Below are positions 25,002 through 33,809 of a DNA stretch of 64,000 nt, in pieces (the stretch's first letter is position 1; every line of letters begins with the position of its first letter). The position numbers and the translations under genes were made by a program. The notes beneath the pieces are model-generated. The model saw only the letters and a list, made by a program, of their open reading frames with translations. It was not told where the DNA came from and made no database searches. The stretch spans positions 1 to 64,000 of the forward strand of contig CAZNYW010000002.1 of the NCBI GenBank assembly GCA_964577375.1, in the 5' to 3' direction. This DNA is from DATKUC01 sp964577375 (lineage in GTDB: Bacteria > Spirochaetota > Spirochaetia > DSM-27196 > DATKUC01).

Positions 25002-25675
25002 GGAGCCTGCAGGAGATACAGCGTGTGGTGAAAAGCTTTCCCCGCAACCCGGGAGGTCTTCTCGCGGACGATCAGTTTTCGAGCAGCGTTCTCGCACCCT
25101 TCGTCCGGCTCGACGGTGAATATCACCTCCTGTTCGAGAAGCGCGCACGGCTCATACGGCAGCCGGGTGAGATCAGCTTTCCGGGAGGCGGGTTCGATCC
25201 CGCGAGGGACGGCGACACACGGGATACTGCGGTCCGCGAGACGGTGGAAGAGCTCGGCGTCCCGCGGGAAGCGGTCGTCGCCTTCAGGCGAATCGGTACG
25301 GTAACCGCCGGTTCATCCGCCGCGGTCGATGTCTATCCCGGTTTGATTCGGGTAGACTCACTCGAGTCCCTCCGCCCGGCTCCATCGGAGGTGGAGGAGG
25401 TCTTTTCCGTGCCGTTCCGCATCTTTGCGGCCACCGAGCCTGACCGTTATCTCATTCGAACGGAGATGCACTCCTACCGTATCGACGCGGTCGGAAACCG
25501 CGTGGTCACCTTCCCGGCGAAAGAGCTCGGCCTGCCGCGCCAGTACCATGAGAGCTGGACCGGCCGCGATCATGAAATCCTCGTCTATTCCTGGAAGGAC
25601 CACCGGATATGGGGCATGACCGCGCGCGTGGTCCGCTCGCTTGTCGAGGCGTACCGCAAGGAGTTCCCCGCCTGA
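24998..25675 (+). CDS. Nudix hydrolase, CoA pyrophosphatase-like (NudL type)
   Basis: This is a 225-aa Nudix protein. The segment LLFEKRARLIRQPGEISFPGGGFDP (about residues 37-61) is the signature that precedes the Nudix box in CoA pyrophosphatases. The box continues to AVRETVEELGV with the metal-binding Glu residues. Such enzymes cleave CoA or oxidised CoA to phosphopantetheine and 3',5'-ADP. It is translationally coupled to the MFS gene by an ATGA overlap. The CoA specificity rests on the extended motif only. Confidence 0.82.
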   Translation: MRSLQEIQRVVKSFPRNPGGLLADDQFSSSVLAPFVRLDGEYHLLFEKRARLIRQPGEISFPGGGFDPARDGDTRDTAVRETVEELGVPREAVVAFRRIGTVTAGSSAAVDVYPGLIRVDSLESLRPAPSEVEEVFSVPFRIFAATEPDRYLIRTEMHSYRIDAVGNRVVTFPAKELGLPRQYHESWTGRDHEILVYSWKDHRIWGMTARVVRSLVEAYRKEFPA

Positions 25676-25756
25676 TCCGGCGAAGCAACAAGGCGGTAGC
25701 AGAACGTCCCATTATTCCCACTCCATGACCGTTGTGCTACTATCTGCGAGCGAACC

Positions 25757-27049
25757 ATGAAATGCGTGATCATCGCCGGCGGAAAGGGAACCCGCCTGGG
25801 GCTGTCGAACCTGCCGAAACCAATGGCCCTGGTCGGTGGCGTTCCCGTCATCGAGCACCAGGTACGGCTTGCCTGCCGGTATGGCTACAGGGAGATCATC
25901 GTTCTTGCCGGATACCTTTCACAGGTCATCGTCCGATATCTCGGGGACGGCTCCCGGTTCGGCGTACGGATCGACTACCTTGTGGAAAATCAGCCGCTGG
26001 GCACCGGTGGCGCTCTGCGGACGCTCGCCGGACGAATTTCGAATGATTTTCTGGTATTCAACGGCGACGTGTTCGTCGACATGAACCTTCGTGCCCTGGA
26101 GACCTTCCACCGCAGCGCTCCGGCGGATGGGACGCTGGTCGTGCACCCAAACGGCCATCCCTACGATTCAGATCTGGTCGAGATGGACGCCGAGCGGCGC
26201 ATCCGCGCGTTTCACCCGAAGCCCCGAAGCGGTGAACGTGACTATCGCAATCTGGTCAACGCGGGCCTCTACGTCCTCAGCCCGGCAGTGCTCGAGCTCA
26301 TCCCTTCCGACCGACCGAGCGACCTGGGCAGGGATGTCTTCCCGGCCCTGCTCGCTTCCGGGCGGGTTCTGCGGGCCTACTCCACACCCGAATATCTGAA
26401 GGATATGGGAACGCCCGACCGTCTCGCATCGGTGGATGCGGACTATCGCGCGGGCAAACCGGGGCGGCGCAATCTCGAGATGCCTCAGAAGTGCATTTTT
26501 CTCGACCGTGACGGGGTCATCAATACTGAAACAGGCGGCGTTCTCCGTCCCGATTCGTTTCATCTCACCCCGGAAATCGTGCCTGCTCTGCGGCGAATCA
26601 ATGCAGGTGACTTTCTCGCGGTTGTCGTCACCAATCAGCCGTTCATTGCAAAGGGTCAGCTGACCGAAGAGGGGCTCGAAGCGATCCACGCCCGAATGGA
26701 TTCTCTCCTGGGGGCGGAGGGCGTCTACGTCGACGCGCTCTACTACTGTCCGCACCATCCCGAGCGCGGATGGCCGGGCGAGGTGCCCGAGCTCAAGATC
26801 GACTGCTCCTGCCGCAAACCGAAGCCCGGCATGATCCTTCGCGCGGCCGAGGAGCTTCACATCGACCTCTCGGTCTCCTGCATCATCGGCGACCACGTCC
26901 GCGACGTCCGGGCCGGAAAGAAAGCCGGCCTCCGTGCATCGTTTCTGATCGGTCCCGGTGATACCGTCGGTCCCGAGGCGCCCGAATACGACGCCCGGTT
27001 TGCTTCGGTCGATGAAGCTGTCCTGGCCTTTATCGAGGAGTTCGCATGA
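25757..27049 (+). CDS. fused sugar nucleotidyltransferase (HddC-like) and heptose 1,7-bisphosphate phosphatase (GmhB-like)
   Basis: Residues 1-~232 are a nucleotidyltransferase: IIAGGKGTRLG signature at 5-15, LPKPMA with the catalytic Lys, and NGDVFVD metal motif. Residues ~245-430 are a HAD phosphatase of the GmhB type: FLDRDGVIN, TNQP, a zinc loop with Cys/His ligands (CPHHP... CSCRKP) and IGDHVRDV. Together with the kinase and isomerase genes that follow, it covers the phosphatase and activation steps of D-glycero-D-manno-heptose nucleotide synthesis. The fusion puts two non-consecutive single-gene activities in one chain. A TACTAT box lies 13 bases before the ATG. Confidence 0.88.
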   Translation: MKCVIIAGGKGTRLGLSNLPKPMALVGGVPVIEHQVRLACRYGYREIIVLAGYLSQVIVRYLGDGSRFGVRIDYLVENQPLGTGGALRTLAGRISNDFLVFNGDVFVDMNLRALETFHRSAPADGTLVVHPNGHPYDSDLVEMDAERRIRAFHPKPRSGERDYRNLVNAGLYVLSPAVLELIPSDRPSDLGRDVFPALLASGRVLRAYSTPEYLKDMGTPDRLASVDADYRAGKPGRRNLEMPQKCIFLDRDGVINTETGGVLRPDSFHLTPEIVPALRRINAGDFLAVVVTNQPFIAKGQLTEEGLEAIHARMDSLLGAEGVYVDALYYCPHHPERGWPGEVPELKIDCSCRKPKPGMILRAAEELHIDLSVSCIIGDHVRDVRAGKKAGLRASFLIGPGDTVGPEAPEYDARFASVDEAVLAFIEEFA

Positions 27050-28023
27050 TAGTCTGTCGCACGCCTTTTCGGATAAGCTTCGCCGGAGGGGGAAGCGACC
27101 TGCGCTCCTTCTACCGGCACGAGCCGGGGATGGTGGTGTCGACCTCAATCAATCAGTACATGTACATCTCGATCCACCCCTTCTTCTATGCCGACCAGAT
27201 GCTTCTCAAGTACTCGAGAAGCGAGCTGGTGAAAAGCGCGGATGAGATAAAGCACCCAATTCTGCGCGAGGTGCTCACCATGTTCGGCACCGGCGGCGTC
27301 GACATATCGAGTGTCGCCGACATTCCCGCAGGCACTGGTCTGGGCTCTTCCAGCTCGTTCACCGTCGGGATCATCCACGCTCTCTGTGCATACACCGGCC
27401 GGTTTGCCGGCAAGGAGTATCTTGCCGCCACGGCTTCGGAGGTGGAGATCGAGCGCCTCGGCGAACCGATAGGAAAGCAGGATCAGTACGCCGCTGCCTA
27501 CGGCGGCCTGAACTTCATCACCTTCCGTCCCGACGAATCAGTTACCGTCGAGTCTGTCGCACTGGATTCCGGGTCGCGCGACGAGCTCCAGAACCGCCTG
27601 CTCATGTTCTATACCGGCGACACCCGGTCGGCGGGCGACATCCTGTCCGAGCAGAAGAGCAACCTGGAGACCAGCGGCGCCAGGAGGGAAGGATTGAGAC
27701 GAATGACCGGGCTCGCGCAGGATCTGCGCCGGGAGCTCGAGCAGAAGAATCTGGACGCAATGGGAGAGCTACTGCACGCATCGTGGCAATACAAGAAGGA
27801 TCTCGCCTCGGGGATCTCCAATCCGCGCATCGATGGCTACTACCAGGCAGCGATGGCGGCAGGTGCAGGAGGGGGCAAACTTCTCGGTGCGGGCGGAGGC
27901 GGATTCCTGCTTTTCTACGTGCCGCCCGAGAGGCAGGCGAGCGTACGGGCTGCTCTCTCGCAGCTGCGCGAACAGCAGTTCCGCTTCGACCAGGCCGGAT
28001 CGGTCGTGGTATACAGCTACTGA
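27046..28023 (+). CDS. GHMP kinase, D-glycero-alpha-D-manno-heptose 7-phosphate kinase-like (HddA)
   Basis: The 325-aa GHMP kinase has the N-terminal FRISFAGGGSDL motif characteristic of HddA and related sugar kinases, the ATP loop PAGTGLGSSSS (about residues 94-104), and the C-terminal motif KLLGAGGGGF. It would phosphorylate heptose 7-phosphate at C1. The start overlaps the end of the nucleotidyltransferase-GmhB gene by four bases. Assignment to heptose rather than fucose or glucuronate rests on the neighbouring GmhA and GmhB domains. Confidence 0.85.
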   Translation: MIVCRTPFRISFAGGGSDLRSFYRHEPGMVVSTSINQYMYISIHPFFYADQMLLKYSRSELVKSADEIKHPILREVLTMFGTGGVDISSVADIPAGTGLGSSSSFTVGIIHALCAYTGRFAGKEYLAATASEVEIERLGEPIGKQDQYAAAYGGLNFITFRPDESVTVESVALDSGSRDELQNRLLMFYTGDTRSAGDILSEQKSNLETSGARREGLRRMTGLAQDLRRELEQKNLDAMGELLHASWQYKKDLASGISNPRIDGYYQAAMAAGAGGGKLLGAGGGGFLLFYVPPERQASVRAALSQLREQQFRFDQAGSVVVYSY

Positions 28024-28036
28024 AAGGGAGACAGGG

Positions 28037-28621
28037 GTGGACAGAAGACTGATAGACGACTACTTTGCCATGCTCAAGTATGCGCTCGACAGCGTATCAC
28101 GAGAGGAGCTGCTCGGGGTCGCAGAGGTTATCAGAGACGCGGGCGACCGCCGGGCGGCCATATACATCTGCGGCAACGGAGGCTCAGCCGCGATGGCAAG
28201 CCATATGGCGTGTGACCTCGGCAAGGGAGCGAGCTACGGTTTCGCGAGACGATACAATGCGTTTGCGCTCTCCGACAACAGCTCGACCCTGCTTGCTTTC
28301 GCGAACGATGTCTCCTACGACGACATCTTCGTGGAACAGCTCAGGAGCGCGCTTCGCCCGGGTGACCTGGTGATCGGCCTCTCAGGAAGCGGCAATTCAA
28401 TGAACATTCTGCGTGCGGTAGAGTATGCGAATGCGCACGGGGGAATCACCATCGGCATCACCGGCTACTCGACCGGCAAGCTCAGGCGGATTGCGCGCCA
28501 CAATATCAACCTGAACATCGACCACATGCAGATCGCCGAGGATCTTCACCTGATCCTCAATCACAATCTGGTCAACCTCCTGACCTCCGAGGCGGCAAGG
28601 GCAGTGCCTGAATCTCAATGA
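28037..28621 (+). CDS. SIS-domain phosphoheptose isomerase (GmhA-like)
   Basis: The isomerase converts sedoheptulose 7-phosphate to D-glycero-D-manno-heptose 7-phosphate. The motif ICGNGGSAAMASHMACDLGKG (about residues 45-65) and SGSGNSMNIL are the SIS phosphosugar-binding loops. The length (194 aa) equals GmhA. The GTG at 28037 is chosen because AAGGGAG lies just upstream and the upstream extension of the frame is antisense-like noise inside the kinase gene. It overlaps the glycosyltransferase gene by ATGA. Confidence 0.85.
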   Translation: MDRRLIDDYFAMLKYALDSVSREELLGVAEVIRDAGDRRAAIYICGNGGSAAMASHMACDLGKGASYGFARRYNAFALSDNSSTLLAFANDVSYDDIFVEQLRSALRPGDLVIGLSGSGNSMNILRAVEYANAHGGITIGITGYSTGKLRRIARHNINLNIDHMQIAEDLHLILNHNLVNLLTSEAARAVPESQ

Positions 28622-29763
28622 CGAGAGTGCTCATACCCTATTTCAATGCCGGCTTCGGGCACATCTCCTTCGCGAAGGCGCTCGGGACCTCCATCCACAG
28701 GCGCAATCCTGACTGGGAGATCCGGCTCATGGATGCCGGAGCGGAGCTGCCCGGCGACAGGCTCACCAATCTCTACGTCCGCTCCTGGCAGCAGATCCTC
28801 CGGCAGCCTGTCTGGGTAAAGTCGACGGTGTTCGCGCTCAACGGAGCCTTTCCCTGGGCCTTCGCTGCGCTCAACCGGCGTGCCATCAGGCAGGCGCTTC
28901 CCGGGCTCCGGAAGCTGCTGAAGTCGGCAGAACCCGATGTCGTCGTCCCTACGCACTGGGGCTGCGGCCATCTTTTCGACGCGGCCCGGCGCGAGTTCGG
29001 CTTGAGCTATCCGATAATCTACCTCTACACCGAGCTTTCCGGCGCCTACCGGCAGATACGCTGCGGGGCCGACCGATACTTCTGTCTCACCGGGGAGGCC
29101 GCGGCCGCCCTCGAGAAGGCCGGTGTTCCGCCAGACGCCATAGAGACGGCCAACCTGATAGTCCAGGAGGAGCTTGCATCGGAACTTCCTGACCGGGCAG
29201 AATCCCGCAATGCTCTCGGACTCGACGAAAACCGGTTCACCGCGCTCTTCAGCCTGGGGGGAGAGGGCATCGGCAGCGCCCTGCCCTTCCTCGACAACTA
29301 CTACGAGCACGGCACCCAGGCGCAGATCCTCGTGCTTACCGGACGGAATCGCACTCTGCTTGCCGAGCTCGAGCGGCGGTACCCCGCTCGAACCGGTCGC
29401 GCCCGTATCCTTCCTCTCGGTTACCTTCCCGATCTCAGGACGCCGATCGCCTCGGCGGACATCTTCGTCGGCAAGTGCGGAACCAGTTTCGCCGTAGAGT
29501 CGATCCGGGCAGCCAGACCGCTCATCGTCAACAACATCGGCGCACCGAATGAGGCCGACAATCGCGACTACATGGTGAGCCACGGTTTCGCCGTCTACGC
29601 TGCGCGCCCTGCGGAGGTGACCGCTCGCATCGAAACGCTCGCCACCGATGAAAACCTGTACCGGCAGGCGCTCGCCCCGTTCGCAAGCGTGAGCCGGAAG
29701 AACGGCGCAGATGAGATCGTCGATCACCTCATTGGGCTCCTGTCGAAGAGGGACGCGCAATGA
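28618..29763 (+). CDS. glycosyltransferase, GT28 / MurG-MGDG synthase-like
   Basis: The 381-aa GT-B glycosyltransferase has an N-terminal acceptor domain that resembles monogalactosyl-diacylglycerol synthases (GFGHISFAKALG at about 11-22). The C-terminal donor domain has the GT28 pattern KCGTSFAVESIRAARPLIVNN followed by a conserved Glu/Asp-Asn. A membrane-lipid or lipid-linked acceptor and a nucleotide-sugar donor are expected. Located inside the heptose operon, it may transfer heptose or its epimer. It overlaps both neighbours by four bases. Confidence 0.8.
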   Translation: MTRVLIPYFNAGFGHISFAKALGTSIHRRNPDWEIRLMDAGAELPGDRLTNLYVRSWQQILRQPVWVKSTVFALNGAFPWAFAALNRRAIRQALPGLRKLLKSAEPDVVVPTHWGCGHLFDAARREFGLSYPIIYLYTELSGAYRQIRCGADRYFCLTGEAAAALEKAGVPPDAIETANLIVQEELASELPDRAESRNALGLDENRFTALFSLGGEGIGSALPFLDNYYEHGTQAQILVLTGRNRTLLAELERRYPARTGRARILPLGYLPDLRTPIASADIFVGKCGTSFAVESIRAARPLIVNNIGAPNEADNRDYMVSHGFAVYAARPAEVTARIETLATDENLYRQALAPFASVSRKNGADEIVDHLIGLLSKRDAQ

Positions 29764-30716
29764 GGATCTCGCGTGCACTGGTGACAGGCGGTGCCGGATT
29801 TATAGGCAGCCACGTCGTCGAACGGCTCGCCGCAGACGGCGCAGAGGTGGTGGTCTACGACAATCTTTCAACCGGCCTGAGCCGTTATCTGGAGAGCTAC
29901 GGTGACGCGGTTACGTTCGTGAAGGGCGATATTCTGGAAACCGCGAGGCTCACACGCGCAATGGAGGGATGCGATACCGTCTTCCACCTCGCGGCGAACG
30001 CCGATGTCCGCGGCGGTGTGGAGAACACGCGCATCGATCTGCAGGAGAACGTACTGGGAACGCACTCGGTTCTCGAAGCGGCAAAACATACCGGGATACG
30101 CAATTTCGCGTTCGCAAGCTCGGCGACCGTATACGGCGAGCCCGAGACGTTTCCAACTCCGGAAAATGTGGAGCTCGTGCAGACGTCGGTGTACGGGGCA
30201 AGCAAGGCGTGCGGCGAGGCCTATGTTCAGGCTTACGCCGAATACTACGGCATTCGCGCCTTCATCTTCCGCTTCGTTTCCTGGATCGGCGAGCGCTACT
30301 CCCACGGCGTAATCTTCGACTTTGTGAAGAAGCTTCGCGCAAATCCCCGGGAACTCGAGATCCTCGGCGACGGCCGCCAGCGCAAATCCTATCTCTATGT
30401 CCGCGACGGCGTGCAGGGTATCTTCACTGCGCTGGAAAAAAGCCAACTTCGAAAGAACACCTTCAATCTCGGCCACGATTCGTGGCTGACGGTGGTGGAG
30501 GTTGCCGACATGATCTGCGATGAGCTGGGTCTGTCCGGCGTTCGCTATCGATTCGGCGGCGGTCAGCGGGGATGGCTCGGCGACAGTCCCCTCGTGCAGC
30601 TCGACACATCACGGCTCAAGTCACTCGGCTGGGTTCCGGAAACGTCAATCGAAGAGGGAATACGTCGAACGGTACGATATCTCCTTGCGCATTCGGATAT
30701 CCTGGAGCTCAGGTGA
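29760..30716 (+). CDS. NAD-dependent nucleotide-sugar epimerase/dehydratase (extended SDR)
   Basis: An extended short-chain dehydrogenase of 318 aa has the NAD loop TGGAGFIG (about residues 9-16), a catalytic Ser in ASSATVYG, and the catalytic pair YGASK (Y at about 145). Relatives are UDP-hexose 4-epimerases and GDP/ADP-heptose epimerases or dehydratases. As the last gene of the heptose-nucleotide operon it may epimerise or dehydrate the activated heptose. The exact substrate is not decided by sequence. It ends in an eight-base overlap with the convergent PilZ gene. Confidence 0.85.
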   Translation: MRISRALVTGGAGFIGSHVVERLAADGAEVVVYDNLSTGLSRYLESYGDAVTFVKGDILETARLTRAMEGCDTVFHLAANADVRGGVENTRIDLQENVLGTHSVLEAAKHTGIRNFAFASSATVYGEPETFPTPENVELVQTSVYGASKACGEAYVQAYAEYYGIRAFIFRFVSWIGERYSHGVIFDFVKKLRANPRELEILGDGRQRKSYLYVRDGVQGIFTALEKSQLRKNTFNLGHDSWLTVVEVADMICDELGLSGVRYRFGGGQRGWLGDSPLVQLDTSRLKSLGWVPETSIEEGIRRTVRYLLAHSDILELR

Positions 30717-31506
30717 TGGCCTGAAGCATCCGGTCCATCTGCGACTGTAGCGTATTGTAGATGAAGGCATGCAATCTGCGTTTCGTCTCACCCAGGTCGG
30801 GAATTTCGAAGAGGATAACGTACATGACACCTTCGGGAGTCTTGCGGGAGCCGGCCACACGGCCGACGACCCGTGCTATGCCGCCGCGCAGGTTGAGCTG
30901 GAGATCGTTCAATCGTGAGTCGTTGGCAAGTTCCACGGTGTCATCGAAATAGCAGGCCATTCCCGCAAGGCTGATGTCACGGATACGGCCCGAGAGCAGC
31001 TGCCGCTCGGTCTTGATGCTGAATGTAACCGACGTGCCATCCGGAATCAGCGCACGTACGTGGCGACGCTGTCCTTTGGCCTCGTTCGCCTCCAGCACAG
31101 ACAGGAGTATCCGTGCGCTTTCGGCGAGACCGATCTTGAGCTTGACGAAACCGCAGGGAACCGAAAGCTCCATGAGGTAGCGGCGCGCAAGCTGGGGATC
31201 TTCGTTGTACGAGAGGATTCCAACCTTCACTGAAGAGGTTGCCGATTCGTCCATCAGCGTGCGCACGTAATGAAACCAGTCGAAATCCCGGACCCGTTCA
31301 TCGATGTTGACGAAGAGAATCGAGTCGGGGAACTTCGCAAGGAGCCCCCGCGCCTTTTCGTGGTCGCGAAGAAGATAGACTTCGTATTCAGCCTGAAAAA
31401 TGAGCTGCAGCAGCTGATCCTGCATCACGCTGTGAGGATAGAGAAAGAATACTTTTCGCCCGGCGGCCGCGCTGCCGTTGCCTGAGTTTGAATTGTGATC
31501 GGCCAT
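30709..31506 (-). CDS. PilZ-domain c-di-GMP receptor with N-terminal receiver-like domain
   Basis: The 265-aa protein ends in a PilZ domain: RRHVR (RxxxR) followed by DISLAGM (D/N-x-S-x-x-G), the two c-di-GMP-binding motifs. Residues ~15-130 look like an alpha/beta response-regulator-type fold (KVFFLYPHSVMQDQLLQLIF... ILFVNIDERV... VKVGILSYNED) but without a clear phosphorylation Asp triad, so probably a pseudo-receiver. The ATG at 31506 has GTGAGG eight bases upstream. The open frame continues through the divergent riboswitch region and is not coding there. Confidence 0.85.
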   Translation of the reverse strand: MADHNSNSGNGSAAAGRKVFFLYPHSVMQDQLLQLIFQAEYEVYLLRDHEKARGLLAKFPDSILFVNIDERVRDFDWFHYVRTLMDESATSSVKVGILSYNEDPQLARRYLMELSVPCGFVKLKIGLAESARILLSVLEANEAKGQRRHVRALIPDGTSVTFSIKTERQLLSGRIRDISLAGMACYFDDTVELANDSRLNDLQLNLRGGIARVVGRVAGSRKTPEGVMYVILFEIPDLGETKRRLHAFIYNTLQSQMDRMLQAIT

Positions 31507-31572
31507 CTGAGAAACCTCACTCCGCATCCTAATACCATCTGCGCGCGGATGCAACGCTTCAACCGGACGATA

Positions 31573-31601
31573 TTGTTCGCGGCCCGGCACCATGGTATAC
31601 T
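31573..31601 (+). promoter_or_regulatory. promoter of the cobalamin operon
   Basis: TTGTTC (31573-31578), a 17-bp spacer and TATACT (31596-31601) place the transcription start at about 31608, three bases before the first paired bases of the riboswitch. Confidence 0.5.
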
Positions 31602-31610
31602 TCCGTAGCG

Positions 31611-31868
31611 TTCTGGTGACCCTGTCCGAAAGGCAGGGCTTAAATGGGGAAGTCCGGTGAACCCGCGGCCCTCCGCGAGGTGAGTCCGGCGCTGTCCCGC
31701 AACTGTGATCCTTCCGGCGGCAACGCCCCGATGGAAAGCCAGGATACCAGCCAGAACCATCCTCCGGATCCCTGCGCGGACAGGATGGGGAGACACAGCC
31801 TGCCAGGCAGTGCCGTCCGACCAGCTTACGCCTCGACCCAGGGTTCTGCAGTTTTCGGACGGTCACCG
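31611..31868 (+). ncRNA. cobalamin (B12) riboswitch and expression platform
   Basis: The closing stem P1 pairs TTCTGG (31611-31616) with CCAGAA (31751-31756). Inside lie the family hallmarks in order: GGGGAAGTCCGGTGAA, GAGTCCGGCGCTGTCCCGC, AACTGT (B12 box), and GAAAGCCAGGATACC. Downstream, CCATCCT and AGGATGG can form a hairpin (31758-31787) that may switch expression. It precedes btuF-btuC-btuD-cobTSU, so adenosyl- or methylcobalamin should repress uptake and salvage. No transcription terminator with a T-run is evident, so translational control is likely. Confidence 0.93.
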
Positions 31869-32753
31869 TTGGACGACAGAAAGACTTCGCCAGTTGCAAG
31901 CCACCGGTTCGTTTCCCCGCTCGTTCTCGTTCTGGGGATCGCCCTCGCAGTCACACAGCTTCTTCCCGCGCAGGAAATCGGCGGAAAAGCGCCGAAACGC
32001 ATCGTGTCACTCTCGCCCTCGAACACGGAAATTCTCTTTGCGGTTGGTGCGGGACAGGAGGTCGTGGGGGTCACCACCAACGACGACTACCCGGAAGCGG
32101 TGAGCTCCATTGCGAAAGTCGGGCCTTTCGACGACATCAACATCGAACGGGTGGTGGCCCTCGAACCGGATCTTGTCTTTGCAAGCAACATCCAGATTGC
32201 ACGCGTCGTTCCCGCGCTTCGCCGCCTGGGCCTGCGTGTCCTGGTGGTCGATCCTGCAACGGTGGACGGTGTGCTCGCCGCCATCGATACCGTAGGTAGT
32301 GCGGTCGGAAGAAAGAAGGCAGCCTCCTCTCTCGTCACCTCGCTCCGTTCCCAGCTCGATTCCCTCGCCGCGAAGACGGCCGGCCTCACACATCCCCGCG
32401 TTTTCTGGGAGCTTTCGCCGGACCTATGGACGGCCGGTCCCGGCTCCTACGTGGACGATCTCATCAGGCTCGCCGGCGGGGTCAACATAGTGGGGAGGGC
32501 GAAAGCGCCGTGGCTGCAGATATCGAGTGAGGCGGTGGTTGCTGCCGACCCGCAGGTGGTCATCCTCTCGGACGCCGGCTACGGCGCCTCCCCCGAATCG
32601 GTTGCCCGCAGACCGGGCTGGAGCTCGATTGCGGCAGTGAAATCCGGACGAGTCATACCGGTCCTGAATGAGGACATTGTTTCCCGTCCGGGACCTCGCG
32701 TCGTCGAGGCGCTCAAGTGGGTGGCGAAGGTCCTCCACCCGGGAGCCTTCTAG
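31869..32753 (+). CDS. btuF: cobalamin ABC transporter substrate-binding protein BtuF
   Basis: The periplasmic binding protein of the vitamin B12 importer has a hydrophobic signal sequence (FVSPLVLVLGIALAVTQLLPA) followed by the class III binding fold with KRIVSLSPSNTEILFAVGAG and EPDLVFAS. Translation probably starts at a TTG at 31869, directly after the riboswitch. The frame is open upstream, but that part is riboswitch RNA. The TTG has no obvious Shine-Dalgarno sequence, so the start is uncertain. It is followed immediately by btuC. Confidence 0.88.
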   Translation: MDDRKTSPVASHRFVSPLVLVLGIALAVTQLLPAQEIGGKAPKRIVSLSPSNTEILFAVGAGQEVVGVTTNDDYPEAVSSIAKVGPFDDINIERVVALEPDLVFASNIQIARVVPALRRLGLRVLVVDPATVDGVLAAIDTVGSAVGRKKAASSLVTSLRSQLDSLAAKTAGLTHPRVFWELSPDLWTAGPGSYVDDLIRLAGGVNIVGRAKAPWLQISSEAVVAADPQVVILSDAGYGASPESVARRPGWSSIAAVKSGRVIPVLNEDIVSRPGPRVVEALKWVAKVLHPGAF

Positions 32754-33809
32754 ATGGCTGAGGCGGCACTCCAAAGGATGAGGACTGGGCCGGGGCGCGC
32801 GGCCGCCGCAACCTCGATCATTTTCGTCACGCTTGCGGCGGCCGCCGGGGCGCTTTCCTGGGGATCGGTGGCAATTCCGGTTCCCGAAATTCTCCGCATC
32901 ATCGGGAATGCATTTTCAGGGCAGATACAGTCCGATCCTGCCAGAGCCGCAATCATTCTCGACATCCGCCTGCCGCGCGTGATTCTGGCGGCGCTTACCG
33001 GCGCGTCGCTCGCCTCGGCCGGAGCAGTCTACCAGGCGGTCTTCCGAAACCCGCTTGCCGACCCCTATCTGATCGGCGTCTCGTCGGGGGCCTCGCTCGG
33101 TGCTGCGCTCGCCATTCTCTTTGTCTGGAGATTCTCCTGGGGCGGCCTGAGCGCCGTCTCGGTTTCAGCCTTCGTTTTCGCCCTCGGCACGACCTTTGCC
33201 GCCTACGGCGTGGCACGCGTCGGAGCGCGTACCTCCACCACCAGGCTCATTCTTGCGGGTGTTGCGCTGAGCGCGCTTCTCTCGGCCGCCACCACGTTCC
33301 TGATGCTGACGGCACCCAGTGCATTCCAGACGGTCCAGGTGCTGGGATGGATCATGGGAAGCTTCTCTCTGGCCTCCTGGAGTGAGGTCGTCTCCATCCT
33401 CCCCTATCTGCTCGCAGGCGGTATCGTTATCTCACTTTTTGCCTACCGGTTGAACGTCCTTCAGCTCGGGGAAGAACAGGCACACGTGCTCGGGATCCCG
33501 GTCGAAGCGAGCCGGGTCCTGCTTGTCGGAGCGGCTTCCCTGGTTACGGCGGCCGCGGTCTCGGTGTCCGGAGTAATCGGCTTCGTCGGGCTGGTCGTTC
33601 CCCACATCGTGAGGATTATCTGGGGCCCCGATCACCGGTTTCTTCTGCCCGTGTCCGCGCTCGTCGGTGCGCTGCTCCTGGTGCTCGCCGATGCGGCGGC
33701 CCGAACCCTCATTGCACCTGCCGAGATCCCGATAGGGGTGGTGACGGCGTGCATCGGCGTTCCCTTCTTCCTCTACCTTTTGCGCCGCCGCCGTTCGGAG
33801 GTGGGCTGA
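32754..33809 (+). CDS. btuC: cobalamin ABC transporter permease BtuC
   Basis: The FecCD-type permease has 351 aa and about ten helices. Landmarks are DIRLPRVILAALTGASLASAGAVYQAVFRNPLADPYLIGVSSGASLGAA (about residues 64-113) and GFVGLVVPHIVRIIWGPDHRFLLP, the ATPase-coupling region. It imports B12 with BtuF and BtuD. Its stop codon overlaps the btuD start (TGATG). Siderophore-type substrates are less likely because a cobalamin riboswitch and cobTSU share the operon. Confidence 0.92.
   Translation: MAEAALQRMRTGPGRAAAATSIIFVTLAAAAGALSWGSVAIPVPEILRIIGNAFSGQIQSDPARAAIILDIRLPRVILAALTGASLASAGAVYQAVFRNPLADPYLIGVSSGASLGAALAILFVWRFSWGGLSAVSVSAFVFALGTTFAAYGVARVGARTSTTRLILAGVALSALLSAATTFLMLTAPSAFQTVQVLGWIMGSFSLASWSEVVSILPYLLAGGIVISLFAYRLNVLQLGEEQAHVLGIPVEASRVLLVGAASLVTAAAVSVSGVIGFVGLVVPHIVRIIWGPDHRFLLPVSALVGALLLVLADAAARTLIAPAEIPIGVVTACIGVPFFLYLLRRRRSEVG

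Noticed and set aside
31644..31868. N-terminal extension of BtuF beginning at 31644
   Set aside because: These codons lie inside the riboswitch aptamer and platform, and the signal peptide begins after 31869.
31507..31899. N-terminal extension of the PilZ protein through the riboswitch region
   Set aside because: The opposite strand is a well-defined cobalamin riboswitch, and a good ribosome-binding site supports the ATG at 31506.
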